Positions 51,891 through 60,597 are shown, numbered from the stretch's first letter. The stretch: DNA of 64,000 bases from CBDAQR01 sp965199055 (GCA_965199055.1 CBDAQR010000003.1:558001-622000); one strand, 5' to 3'. Notes: a model not told the origin generated them from the sequence alone. Made by a program: numbers and translations.

Positions 51891-51898
51891 GCTGCGCC

Positions 51899-52837
51899 GT
51901 GGCCCAGTACCTGATCATACCCAAGCGCTTCGCTCGCGCGTTCCCGGCACTCGAGAAGTCGGTACAGTGGCTGGAATACGCGGCCTTTAGGCTCATTTTT
52001 GCGATCATGCGACGGATGCCGCTCGAAGCGGCCAGCCGTCTAGCCGGTTTCACCTTCGGCTTGCTGGGCCCCTTGAGCGACAAACGAGGCAAGGTAGAAA
52101 CGAATCTTCGCATCGCCTTCCCGGACAAAACCGAAGAAGAGATTCATCGCATCTCCAAAGCGACCTTCCGCCACCTGGGGCAGGCGGCCACCGAACTCAT
52201 CAAAATGCCTACTATCCTGAGTGAGTTGGATGAGCGCGTGGAACTCGTCGCTGACCCCACGTCAGGCGCCCACCTTCAGAGCGGTGCTCCCGGTGTCTAT
52301 ATCACCGCGCACGTGGGGCCCTGGCAAATAACACCCCTGGTGGTAAACCATCGATACATGAAGCAGCCGATGGCGATGGTGTACGCACCAGAATCGAATC
52401 CCTTTATTCACAAACTCATGTACAACCTGCGCAGCCAAATTGGCACCGAGCTGATACCCAGCGATGCCGGGGTACGCCCACTTTTAAAAGCGCTGCAAAA
52501 CCAGCAGTCTCTGGGGCTGGCAGTTGATACCCGCCTGCAGACTGGCAAACTGATTCCCTTTTTCGGCACCGAGGCGCTGACCAACATCGCCCCCGCCAAA
52601 ATCGCGCTTAAAGCCGGTGTGCCATTGGTGACGGTTCGCGGAGAACGGCTCGCACCCGGGCAGTTCCGCCTGACCATAGAACCCCCGATAGCGGTGCCTG
52701 AGGGTGATCTCAGCCAGGAGGAACGCGCCATTGAAATGACCCGCCAGGTCAACGAGCGATTCGAGCATTGGATTTCAGATGCGCCGGAACAGTGGATGTG
52801 TCTCAAGCGCCGCTGGCCGAAGGCACACCGCCTTTAA
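51899..52837 (+). CDS. LpxL-like acyltransferase paralogue 2 with HX4Q catalytic motif
   Basis: 312 aa from GTG 51899 (first residues VAQYLIIPKRF), 8 nt after the hydroxylase. LPLAT-fold features GKVETNLRIAFPDKTEE, GVRPLLKALQNQQSLGLAVD and MCLKRRWP are intact, but the catalytic motif is HVGPWQ, His138 to Gln143, in place of HX4E/D (codon CAA checked). Either an altered active site or an inactive paralogue. Operon position suggests a role in the same lipid pathway. Confidence 0.8.
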   Translation: MAQYLIIPKRFARAFPALEKSVQWLEYAAFRLIFAIMRRMPLEAASRLAGFTFGLLGPLSDKRGKVETNLRIAFPDKTEEEIHRISKATFRHLGQAATELIKMPTILSELDERVELVADPTSGAHLQSGAPGVYITAHVGPWQITPLVVNHRYMKQPMAMVYAPESNPFIHKLMYNLRSQIGTELIPSDAGVRPLLKALQNQQSLGLAVDTRLQTGKLIPFFGTEALTNIAPAKIALKAGVPLVTVRGERLAPGQFRLTIEPPIAVPEGDLSQEERAIEMTRQVNERFEHWISDAPEQWMCLKRRWPKAHRL

Positions 52838-52856
52838 CTATAGTTTCTCGCAGCAA

Positions 52857-53963
52857 TCAGGGCTTGTGGGAGCGAGCCAGGTATTCATGTGACTGCATCT
52901 CCTGCAGTCGGCTACAGGTGCGCTGAAACTCAAAGGCGAGTCGCTCGCCGGTGTACAGTTCCAGCAGAGGCACCTCAGCGGAGATCACCATCTTCACATT
53001 GCGATCGTAGAATTCATCCACCAGATTAATAAAACGCCGCGCCTGGTCCTCCATGGCGCTGGTCATTTGCGGTACGTTTCCCAGCAGCACGGCATGGTAA
53101 ATACGAGCCAGCTCAATGTAGTCATTTTGGCTGCGCGGCCCGTCGCACAATTCCGCAAACTCGAACCACACCACGTCGTCAGCGACCCAGCGACTACTGA
53201 GAAAGCGGCCGTTGATCTCAAGTCGCTCCCAGGCTTTACCCGGCTCGGGTGCTAATGCCTCAAAGCTGCGCAGCAGGCTGGCATTGGCTTCATCATCCAG
53301 CGGATGATGGTAGAGCTCCGCCTGCTGCAGTGCCCGCAAGCGATAGTCCACACCGGCATCGACGTTCACGACCTCGGTATAGCGCTTGATCAGGTCTATT
53401 GCGGGCAAAAATCGCTGTCGCTGTAAGCCGTCTTTGTAGAGATCATCCGGCACAATATTTGAGGTCGCTACCGGCGTCACTCCGCGCTCAAACAAGGCTT
53501 CCATCAGCCCAGCGAGAATCATGGCATCGGTAATATCTGACACGAAAAACTCATCAAAACACAAAATGCGGGCCTCACCCGCAAGGCGATCAGCCACTTT
53601 CTCCAGCGGATTTATTTCGCCCTCCAACTCACGCAGTTCTGTGTGTACGCGCTGCATGAAGCGATGGAAGTGGACCCGCATCTTGCGATCGAAGCTGAGA
53701 CAATCGTGGAAAGTATCTACCAGATAGGTCTTGCCGCGCCCAACACCACCCCAGAGATAAAGGCCCGTCAGTGGCGCTTCTTCTGGCGCCCGCCAGCGAC
53801 GCCAGACTCGCGCCAGAACGCCCCGCTCGCGCTGCTCACGATCCGCCTGCTCAAGTCGCGCATGCAGGTCATCGAGCTTTTGCACGGCATGGCGCTGGGC
53901 GCTGTCTTCGACAAACTCCTCGCGCTCTAGATCCTTTTCGTAACGTTGCAGGGGTGTAACCAT
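52857..53963 (-). CDS. zapE: ZapE, AFG1-family cell-division ATPase
   Basis: P-loop ATPase that associates with the Z-ring in E. coli. 368 aa, Walker A GGVGRGKTYLVDTF, Walker B ILCFDEFFVSDITDAMIL, and HRFMQRVH between them as in the family. Convergent with the acyltransferase gene and divergent from zapG, the usual zapE-zapG neighbourhood. Confidence 0.95.
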   Translation of the reverse strand: MVTPLQRYEKDLEREEFVEDSAQRHAVQKLDDLHARLEQADREQRERGVLARVWRRWRAPEEAPLTGLYLWGGVGRGKTYLVDTFHDCLSFDRKMRVHFHRFMQRVHTELRELEGEINPLEKVADRLAGEARILCFDEFFVSDITDAMILAGLMEALFERGVTPVATSNIVPDDLYKDGLQRQRFLPAIDLIKRYTEVVNVDAGVDYRLRALQQAELYHHPLDDEANASLLRSFEALAPEPGKAWERLEINGRFLSSRWVADDVVWFEFAELCDGPRSQNDYIELARIYHAVLLGNVPQMTSAMEDQARRFINLVDEFYDRNVKMVISAEVPLLELYTGERLAFEFQRTCSRLQEMQSHEYLARSHKP

Positions 53964-54039
53964 GGGGGCGTACTTTAACCAGCCGACCCTGCATTGGCAA
54001 CGCAGCTTGTCAATGCTACTGGGCGGCCCGATATCCCGC

Positions 54040-54045
54040 TATAAT
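54040..54045 (+). promoter_or_regulatory. Probable -10 element for zapG
   Basis: Consensus TATAAT 27 nt before the zapG GTG. No matching -35 at standard spacing (a TTGTCA at 54007 is too far), so partial support only. Confidence 0.4.
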
Positions 54046-54072
54046 GGGCTCAACTCGCTGGAGGGCAAGTAC

Positions 54073-54558
54073 GTGGAAAGCATGAGTAACCTAATCATTG
54101 TCGGACTGATAGCACTGGCCATCGGGGCCGCCGTTGGCGCACTCTTGACGCGCAGCATGAGTGCCGATAACCGCAAGCAAAGGGAACTGGAACGCAGCCT
54201 GGACAAGCTCTTACAGCAGCAAAAAGACTACCAACACGAGGTGGTCGAACATTTCACCGATACCGCCAAGCTGCTGAACAATCTCGCCGAGAGTTACCGG
54301 GACGTGCACAACCACCTGGCCAGTGGCGCCAGCAAGCTCTGCGAAGACGATGCGGGCAATATTCTGCGCCGGCTGGCTGACGGCTCTATTGCCGAACTGG
54401 CAGGTGAGCCAGAACTGGACGGTGTGCAGGCACCGCTAGACTATGCGCCTAAGCCGTCGCCGTTTGCGACCGGTGTGCTGAATGAAGAGTTTGGTCTAGA
54501 GAAGCCGGACGGGGAGACCGACATCCCCGAGGATATTCAGGTTCCTCGCCAGGCCTAA
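54073..54558 (+). CDS. zapG: ZapG (YhcB/DUF1043), envelope and division protein
   Basis: Inner-membrane protein linked to envelope biogenesis and division. 161 aa from GTG 54073, which has GGAGGG 7 nt upstream; ATG 54082 (MSNLIIVGL) is the alternative. One N-terminal membrane helix, then a coiled-coil (about 25-75) with HEVVEHFTDTAKLLNNLAESYR, the DUF1043 core split across the helix, and a low-complexity acidic tail. Confidence 0.88.
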   Translation: MESMSNLIIVGLIALAIGAAVGALLTRSMSADNRKQRELERSLDKLLQQQKDYQHEVVEHFTDTAKLLNNLAESYRDVHNHLASGASKLCEDDAGNILRRLADGSIAELAGEPELDGVQAPLDYAPKPSPFATGVLNEEFGLEKPDGETDIPEDIQVPRQA

Positions 54559-54572
54559 GTCCTGGCGCGCAT

Positions 54573-55334
54573 TCAAACCGGATTGTCGATATCGACGAAG
54601 CGGTGCTCCAATTCCAAGCGCCGCGCTATTTCCTCACCCAACGCCTGAACGCCGTAGCGCTCCGTGGCATGGTGGCCCGCTGCGATAAAATGAATACCCT
54701 CTTCCCGCGCAATATGCACCGTTTGTTCTGAGGCTTCTCCGGTGATGTAGACATCGGCGCCCACCGCCACGGCCTGATCGATATACCCCTGGGCGCCCCC
54801 GGTGCACCAGGCCACGCGGCTCACTTCGTCCGCGACATCACCTACATGCAGTACCTGACGTCCCAGCGCGGACTCAACTCGCTTGACTAAATCAGCGACC
54901 CGCAATGGCTGCGCCAGGGAACCCACATTACCTACCGCAGAGGCGTTACCCGGTTCCAAACTTCCCTCCACGTCGATGCCCAAGCGCAGGGCTAACTGAG
55001 CGTTATTGCCCAACTGCGGATGGGCGTCGAGCGGCAAGTGATAGGCGAACAGATTGATATTGTGTTCCAACAGACTAGCAATTCGGTGCCGTTTCATCCC
55101 GGTAATTATGGGCGATTCGCCCTTCCAGAAATAACCGTGATGCACCAGCAGGGCATCCGCGTCAGTCTCAATCGCGGCATCGATCAGCGCCTGGCAGGCC
55201 GTTACCCCGCTCACCACCCGCTGAATCTTCTGGCAGCCCTCTACCTGCAAACCATTGGGGCAGTAATCGGCAAAGCGCCAGGGCTCCATAATTGCGTCCA
55301 ACTCGCCGCGTAAACGCTCTAATGATGCCGCCAT
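54573..55334 (-). CDS. Nif3/YbgI-family dinuclear metal protein
   Basis: 253-aa member of the NIF3 family, annotated as GTP cyclohydrolase I type 2 or YbgI; biochemical role unsettled. Metal ligands occur in HHGYFWKG, YHLPLDAHPQLGNN and AAGHHATERYG. Convergent with zapG and divergent from the DegS-like protease. Confidence 0.92.
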   Translation of the reverse strand: MAASLERLRGELDAIMEPWRFADYCPNGLQVEGCQKIQRVVSGVTACQALIDAAIETDADALLVHHGYFWKGESPIITGMKRHRIASLLEHNINLFAYHLPLDAHPQLGNNAQLALRLGIDVEGSLEPGNASAVGNVGSLAQPLRVADLVKRVESALGRQVLHVGDVADEVSRVAWCTGGAQGYIDQAVAVGADVYITGEASEQTVHIAREEGIHFIAAGHHATERYGVQALGEEIARRLELEHRFVDIDNPV

Positions 55335-55350
55335 TGAACACTCTCCTGTG

Positions 55351-55356
55351 TATAAT
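55351..55356 (+). promoter_or_regulatory. Probable -10 element for the DegS/AlgW-like gene
   Basis: Consensus TATAAT about 64 nt upstream of ATG 55420, in the divergent gap with the Nif3 gene. No clear -35 at 17 nt. Followed directly by three 15-bp tandem repeats in the leader. Confidence 0.4.
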
Positions 55357-55373
55357 TTGCCCGCGGTTACGAA

Positions 55374-55418
55374 TTATTGCGGACCTGGTTATTACGGACC
55401 TGTTTATCACGGACACTT
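55374..55418 (+). repeat. Three tandem 15-bp repeats in the protease leader
   Basis: TTATTGCGGACCTGG, TTATTACGGACCTGT and TTATCACGGACACTT follow without gap and end immediately before the GATG of the start. Fifteen is a multiple of three, but the frame across them is not needed for the protein. Could be a regulator binding array or an untranslated-leader element. Confidence 0.7.
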
Positions 55419-55419
55419 G

Positions 55420-56511
55420 ATGAAAAAGATCATCCAGTTTATCACGTGGCCGGCACTCACCGGCGTGCTAGCGGCGATCATTATCCTGCAGTGGTTTGAG
55501 GCGCAACAGCCTGTTGTGCCCGTCACGCCGGCCAAACCCGTGACCAGCTTTGCCAATGCCGTTCAGGCTGCGGTGCCCTCGGTGGTGAACATCTACACCA
55601 GCAAACGCGTCACCGCGGCCAACCGACCGCGGCTGGACAGTCCGTACTACCAACGTTTCCTGGACTCCGGTGATCGGCGCCGGGAGCGCATTCAGCGCTC
55701 CCTGGGGTCTGGTGTGATTGTCTCTGAACGCGGCCTGGTACTGACCAGCAGGCACATTATCAGCAACGCAGACGAAATACTGGTGCTGCTACATGATGGA
55801 CGCAGTGGTCTTGCCCACGTTATCGGCAGCGATCCCGATACGGACCTGGCGGTGTTGAAAGTCGAGCTGGACAATATCCAGGCGATCCGCCTGGGCAACC
55901 CCAATGAAGCGCGGGTAGGCGACATCGTGCTGGCGATAGGCAACCCCTACGGCTTTGGCCACTCAGTCTCCCAGGGCATCATCTCTGCCCTCGGTCGCTA
56001 TGGGTTGAATCTTTCAACCTATGAAGACTTCATCCAGACAGACGCGGCCATTAATCAGGGCAACTCTGGCGGCGCACTTATCGATACCCAAGGGCGCCTG
56101 TTGGGCATCAATGCAGCCACATTCTCCCGCAGCGGTGAATCCACCGGGATTGGCCTGGCGACGCCCGCCGATCTCGCAATGGGTGTCACTCAGGACCTGG
56201 TCAATTTTGGCAAGGTGATACGCGGCTGGATGGGCCTTGAAGTGCAAGGCGTTATTGGTCCAGGCGCCAACCATTCATCGCTACTGGTGACCGGCACCCA
56301 CCCCCAGGGACCTGCAGCGCGCTCAGGTATTCGCGAAGGTGATATGATTACCCACATCGACATGCAGCCGGTACTCGATGGCAGAGCCACCATGCATCAG
56401 ATTGCCCTGCTGCGCCCCGGTGATGCCGTCGATGTCACCTTGCGACGACAGGACAGCGACATGACCCTCAAAGTCATCGTAAGCGCGAGGCCAGAGCCGC
56501 GCCGCGGCTAG
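55420..56511 (+). CDS. DegS/AlgW-like periplasmic serine protease with PDZ domain
   Basis: Membrane-anchored trypsin-fold protease that in E. coli and Pseudomonas cleaves the anti-sigma factor RseA/MucA when unfolded porin C-termini bind its PDZ domain. 363 aa from ATG 55420: N-terminal anchor, protease domain with triad His112, Asp142 and Ser216 (GNSGGAL), and one PDZ (about 270-355). LTSRHII replaces the more common LTNNHVI around the histidine. One PDZ favours DegS/AlgW over DegP. Convergent 4-nt overlap with hisD. Confidence 0.9.
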   Translation: MKKIIQFITWPALTGVLAAIIILQWFEAQQPVVPVTPAKPVTSFANAVQAAVPSVVNIYTSKRVTAANRPRLDSPYYQRFLDSGDRRRERIQRSLGSGVIVSERGLVLTSRHIISNADEILVLLHDGRSGLAHVIGSDPDTDLAVLKVELDNIQAIRLGNPNEARVGDIVLAIGNPYGFGHSVSQGIISALGRYGLNLSTYEDFIQTDAAINQGNSGGALIDTQGRLLGINAATFSRSGESTGIGLATPADLAMGVTQDLVNFGKVIRGWMGLEVQGVIGPGANHSSLLVTGTHPQGPAARSGIREGDMITHIDMQPVLDGRATMHQIALLRPGDAVDVTLRRQDSDMTLKVIVSARPEPRRG

Positions 56512-57812
56512 TCACCGTGATCTTCCAGCCGCATCTCGGCGGAACGCGCATGCGCCTCGAGGGATTCTCCGCGGGCCAGTTTAGACGCCAACGGCGCCAA
56601 CTCACGGATACCTTCTTCACTGCACATAATCACTGAGCTGCGTTTTTGAAAATCGTAGACGCCTAGGGGCGAAGAAAAACGAGCGGTTGCCGAGGTCGGC
56701 AACACGTGATTCGGGCCCGCACAGTAATCGCCCAGGGCCTCCGCCGAGTAGCGGCCCAGGAAAATTGCCCCCGCATTGCGAATCTGTGGCAACAGCGCCT
56801 CAGGATCTGCGACCGACAACTCCAGATGTTCTGGCGCAAGGTGATTTGCCAGACTCACCGCCTCGTCGAGATCTCGAGTGAGAATCATCGCGCCGCGGTT
56901 GCTCAAAGATGCGCTGATAATGTCGCGGCGCTGCATGGTCGGCAACAACGCGTCGATGGCCGCTTGCACGGCGTCCAGATACCCTGCGTCTGGGCACAGC
57001 AGGATCGACTGCGCATTCTCGTCGTGTTCAGCCTGGGAAAACAAATCCATAGCTACCCAGTCTGCAGGCGTTGTGCCGTCGCAAATCACGAGAATCTCAG
57101 AGGGTCCCGCGACCATATCGATGCCCACCTGACCGAAGACACGGCGCTTGGCGGTAGCGACATAAATATTGCCCGGACCGACAATCTTATCGACCCGTGG
57201 AACCGACTCCGTGCCGTACGCCAAAGCCGCCACCGCCTGAGCGCCACCGATGGTGAACACCCGGTCGGCGCCTGCGATGGCCGCCGCGGCCAATACCAGC
57301 TCACTCAACTCGCCAGCGGGCGCAGGTACGACCATGATGATCTCTTCTACGCCAGCCACCTTCGCTGGCAAGATATTCATGAGAACGGAAGATGGATAGC
57401 TGGCTTTGCCTCCGGGTACGTAAACACCCACCCGCTGCAAAGGCGTCACCTGTTGCCCCAGCAAGGTGCCGGATGGTTCTCGATACTGCCAGGAGGCCTG
57501 CTTCTGATGCTCGTGGTAATCTCGAATTCGAGCCGCGGCGCTATCCAGTGCTTCCCGCATGTCGGCATCGATAGCGGCAAGCGCCTCCTCGATTCGTGCG
57601 GCGCTGACTTCGAGCTCAGCCATTGCGATGGCTTCCAGCTGGTCAAATTCACGGCTATATCTCAGTAGCGCAGCGTCTCCCTCCCTGCGCACTGCGCCAA
57701 CAATACTATCGACGGCAGAGACAACCGACGGATCCACCTCATCACTCCAGGCAGTCAGCTGGTCCAAGGCCGCGGAAAAGCCCTCGCTGCGACTGTCCAG
57801 GCGTCTAATCAC
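56508..57812 (-). CDS. hisD: HisD, histidinol dehydrogenase
   Basis: NAD- and Zn-dependent enzyme for the last two steps of histidine synthesis. 434 aa from GTG 57812 (first residues VIRRLDSRSEGF); the frame continues upstream inside hisG without homology. GPGNIYVATAKRRVFGQVGID, MVAGPSEILV, FSQAEHDENAQS and NHLAPEHLEL are diagnostic. Overlaps hisG by 8 nt. Confidence 0.96.
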   Translation of the reverse strand: MIRRLDSRSEGFSAALDQLTAWSDEVDPSVVSAVDSIVGAVRREGDAALLRYSREFDQLEAIAMAELEVSAARIEEALAAIDADMREALDSAAARIRDYHEHQKQASWQYREPSGTLLGQQVTPLQRVGVYVPGGKASYPSSVLMNILPAKVAGVEEIIMVVPAPAGELSELVLAAAAIAGADRVFTIGGAQAVAALAYGTESVPRVDKIVGPGNIYVATAKRRVFGQVGIDMVAGPSEILVICDGTTPADWVAMDLFSQAEHDENAQSILLCPDAGYLDAVQAAIDALLPTMQRRDIISASLSNRGAMILTRDLDEAVSLANHLAPEHLELSVADPEALLPQIRNAGAIFLGRYSAEALGDYCAGPNHVLPTSATARFSSPLGVYDFQKRSSVIMCSEEGIRELAPLASKLARGESLEAHARSAEMRLEDHGD

Positions 57813-58437
57813 GGCTAGCCTCAACCGCAGACGTAAAGGCGTCCAGTAACTGTTGCACAGCGGCATGCTTGCTGCGCATCGAGGCCTTGTTAACCACCAG
57901 ACGCGAACTGATATCGGCGATGGTCTCACGCGGTTCCAGTCCATTCGCGCGCAGGGTATTGCCAGTATCGACGATATCGACAATGACATCGGCCAAACCC
58001 ATCATCGGCGCAAGCTCCATGGCACCGTACAGCTTGATGAGGTCCACTTGCCTGCCCTGCTCGGCGAAGTAGCGCCGAGCCACATTCGTAAACTTGGTCG
58101 CCACTCGTATTCTGCCCGCCGGGTACTCCCAACCCACCTCAGCGGCTGTCATCAGCCGACAGCGGGCGATCTCCAGATCGAGAGGCTCATAGAGACCAGC
58201 GTCACCCTGCTCCAGCAGGACATCCTTGCCGACAATCCCCATGTCAGCGGCACCGTGACCGACATAGGTTGGAACGTCGGTGCCACGCAGCAGCAGCAGT
58301 CGCAGATCCTCGCGGTTGGTGGGGAACACCAGCTTACGACTCGTGCGAATATCGTCTAGGGGCTCAATGCCCGCCTGCTCCAGCAGTGGCAGCGTATCGG
58401 CAAGTATCCGCCCCTTTGTCAGTGCCAGGGTCAACAT
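57805..58437 (-). CDS. hisG: HisG, ATP phosphoribosyltransferase (short form)
   Basis: First enzyme of histidine synthesis. 210 aa from ATG 58437 (MLTLALTKGRILADTLPLL) with GHGAADMGIVGKD and DIVDTGNTLRANGL (PRPP site). It lacks the C-terminal regulatory domain of the long form, so it should need HisZ, encoded elsewhere. Only 4 nt separate it from ibaG; murA, which sits here in Pseudomonas, is missing. Confidence 0.95.
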   Translation of the reverse strand: MLTLALTKGRILADTLPLLEQAGIEPLDDIRTSRKLVFPTNREDLRLLLLRGTDVPTYVGHGAADMGIVGKDVLLEQGDAGLYEPLDLEIARCRLMTAAEVGWEYPAGRIRVATKFTNVARRYFAEQGRQVDLIKLYGAMELAPMMGLADVIVDIVDTGNTLRANGLEPRETIADISSRLVVNKASMRSKHAAVQQLLDAFTSAVEASRD

Positions 58438-58441
58438 GATG

Positions 58442-58681
58442 TTAGGCCTGCTCTGCCCACTCGGCAGGTGTATAGGTGCGAATATTGACGGCGTGGATAC
58501 TGCCATCAGCAATGTGTTGATTCAGCACGGCGTACACCAGTTGCTGTTTCTTAACCGGGCGCAGGCCAGCGAACAACTCGCCGACCACCAGGATATCGTA
58601 GTGGCTACCCTCGCCCTGCACGGTAATTTCGCAATCCTCAAGGCCTGCTTCCAGCAAAGCCTGCACCTCTGACGGTTGCAT
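58442..58681 (-). CDS. ibaG: IbaG, BolA-family protein
   Basis: 79-aa BolA-like protein implicated in acid stress and Fe-S trafficking with glutaredoxin. The FAGLRPVKKQQLVYAVLNQHI helix-turn core and the ITVQGEGSHYDILVV strand are present. Between mlaC and hisG, its standard neighbours apart from the absent murA and mlaB. Confidence 0.93.
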   Translation of the reverse strand: MQPSEVQALLEAGLEDCEITVQGEGSHYDILVVGELFAGLRPVKKQQLVYAVLNQHIADGSIHAVNIRTYTPAEWAEQA

Positions 58682-58774
58682 ATGGGAATCCTCTAATGGT
58701 TACGGGCCCATGAGCGGAGCCCGGGGCAAATAAAAGAGCGTGGATTTTAGGAGATTCAGACGACGAAGGCGAGC

Positions 58775-59452
58775 CTAGCTGCCCAGCGTGTCGGCTTCCT
58801 CGGGTGTCGTCCAGTTGGCGATCACGGCGTCGATATCACCTTCATAATCCTTAGCGGCCGCCTGGAACTGATTCCGGTAGATCACCCCCAGGTTGATCGT
58901 CTCGACAATCAGGTTGCGTAGCTTCCATTGGCCGTCTTTGCCGCGCCGCATTTGATACTGAATAACATAAGGCTCCGCGGTCTCGTTGTAGATCAGCTGC
59001 GTGATCGCCATCTTGCGTGGATCTTCTGCCTTGGCATCGGGGCGCTGCACTTCCGTTTTGCTGCCGCCAAAAGCGATCAGACCCTTGCCGTAGGTTCTTA
59101 CCAGGCTAATTCGCATTACATCGGTAAAGTCTTCAACCTGGCGGCGCAGCGCCTTTTTGCCCGCGCTATCCAGCGACTTGTAGCGCTTGCTGCTCGCGTA
59201 GGGGCCCATTACCGCCCGGGAAAACCCGGCGAAGTCAACGACTTCATCCAGAACCGTCTGTAATTCGGAGTAATAACGCTCCGGGTCTTCATCAACGTAA
59301 GACTCAGCACCCTCCACTATCGCCATGATGCGATCGGTACTGTCTTCAACCACCTCGTATGCGCTGGAGCCGGCGTCCTGTGCCTGCGCTGAGAACGACA
59401 GAGCAGCGCCGACCAGCGCCACCAACAACAATTGACATCCTCTGTGAACCAT
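58775..59452 (-). CDS. mlaC: MlaC, periplasmic phospholipid-binding protein
   Basis: Shuttles phospholipids between the outer-membrane MlaA complex and inner-membrane MlaFEDB. 225 aa with a signal peptide ending AQAQ and the MlaC/Ttg2D fold: VDFAGFSRAVMGPYASSKRY, FTDVMRISLVRTYG, WKLRNLIVETINLG. It stands alone: the mlaFED genes that normally precede it are absent, replaced by a divergent intergenic region, and mlaB is absent downstream. Confidence 0.92.
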   Translation of the reverse strand: MVHRGCQLLLVALVGAALSFSAQAQDAGSSAYEVVEDSTDRIMAIVEGAESYVDEDPERYYSELQTVLDEVVDFAGFSRAVMGPYASSKRYKSLDSAGKKALRRQVEDFTDVMRISLVRTYGKGLIAFGGSKTEVQRPDAKAEDPRKMAITQLIYNETAEPYVIQYQMRRGKDGQWKLRNLIVETINLGVIYRNQFQAAAKDYEGDIDAVIANWTTPEEADTLGS

Positions 59453-59551
59453 ATTAATCCCTGTTACTGTAAGTACGTTCCATTAAGCCCCGAACGCTAT
59501 ATAATGCAACCGCCGGCTTGTCCTGATTTCGACCGCCCCGGGGGCAACGAG

Positions 59552-59579
59552 TTCACACGTTAGCGCGGCGGAATACAAT
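59552..59579 (+). promoter_or_regulatory. Promoter for yrbG-kdsD-kdsC-lptA-lptB
   Basis: TTCACA (59552-59557), 16-nt spacer, TACAAT (59574-59579), 21 nt before the yrbG ATG. A TATAAT at 59500 is an additional weaker candidate. Confidence 0.5.
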
Positions 59580-59600
59580 GTAACAGGATTATAGGTTTTT

Positions 59601-60587
59601 ATGCTGATTGCATCAGCTGCAATTTTGATCGGCTTTATCATACTCGTCTGGAGTGCAGACCTGTTTGTTGCCGGCGCTGCAGCCATCGCGGAAAACCTGG
59701 GCATGTCGCCTATTCTCATCGGCCTCACCATCGTTTCGCTGGGTACATCAGCGCCCGAGGTACTGGTATCGATCAACGCCGCAATCTATGGCACCGGCGA
59801 ACTCGCGGTGGGCAATGCCATCGGCTCCAATATCGCCAATATGGGACTGGTTCTCGGCATCACCGTCCTGATCGCGCCGCTTCCCGTGCATCGCAATCGT
59901 CTCAAGCGCGAGGTTCCCACTCTGCTCGCAGTCACCCTGGGTTGCGGATTATTATTGCTTGACGCTGAGCTTGACTGGCTTGATGGCCTGCTCATGTTGG
60001 CCGCACTCAGCTTCATCCTGATCGAGATGATTCGCTCGCAGTCAAACGACCCTAACGCCGCTGAAGAAGCCAATGTCGAAGAACTGCCCCATATGATGCC
60101 GACTCGGGCCTGGGCCAGCTTTGCCATCGGGCTGATTCTACTGATCGCCAGCTCCAAGATTCTGGTGTGGGGCGCCAGCAATATCGCGCTCGAATTGGGC
60201 GTTAGTCCACTGGTCATTGGCCTCTCGGTGGTAGCCATTGGCACCAGCCTGCCGGAACTCGCCGCGTCTCTGGCCAGCGCCATGAAAGGCCACGCCGAAA
60301 TAGCCCTGGGGAACGTAATGGGTTCCAATCTGTTTAATCTTTTAGGCGTTATGTCGCTGCCCGGGCTGTTCGAAATTCAGCTCCTGGAACCGCAGGTACT
60401 CACCCGCGATTACGCCTCGATGACCGGCATTACACTATTACTAGCCTGCGGGTTGTATGGCAGCTTGCTGCGCAGCACATCGCCCGGCGCCAGCAATGGC
60501 CACGAGATTGGTCGCTTTATGGGTGTGTTTCTGTTGTTGATTTACGCCCTGTACTATTACTGGCTGTTCATGACCGCGCGCGGTTGA
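59601..60587 (+). CDS. yrbG: YrbG-like calcium/sodium:proton antiporter
   Basis: Inner-membrane cation exchanger, 328 aa, about ten membrane segments in two inverted halves. Each half has the CaCA signature: GTSAPEVLVSI plus GNAIGSNIAN, and GTSLPELAASL plus GNVMGSNLFN. First gene of the kds-lpt operon, as in E. coli. Confidence 0.93.
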   Translation: MLIASAAILIGFIILVWSADLFVAGAAAIAENLGMSPILIGLTIVSLGTSAPEVLVSINAAIYGTGELAVGNAIGSNIANMGLVLGITVLIAPLPVHRNRLKREVPTLLAVTLGCGLLLLDAELDWLDGLLMLAALSFILIEMIRSQSNDPNAAEEANVEELPHMMPTRAWASFAIGLILLIASSKILVWGASNIALELGVSPLVIGLSVVAIGTSLPELAASLASAMKGHAEIALGNVMGSNLFNLLGVMSLPGLFEIQLLEPQVLTRDYASMTGITLLLACGLYGSLLRSTSPGASNGHEIGRFMGVFLLLIYALYYYWLFMTARG

Positions 60588-60597
60588 GTGAGGCCCC

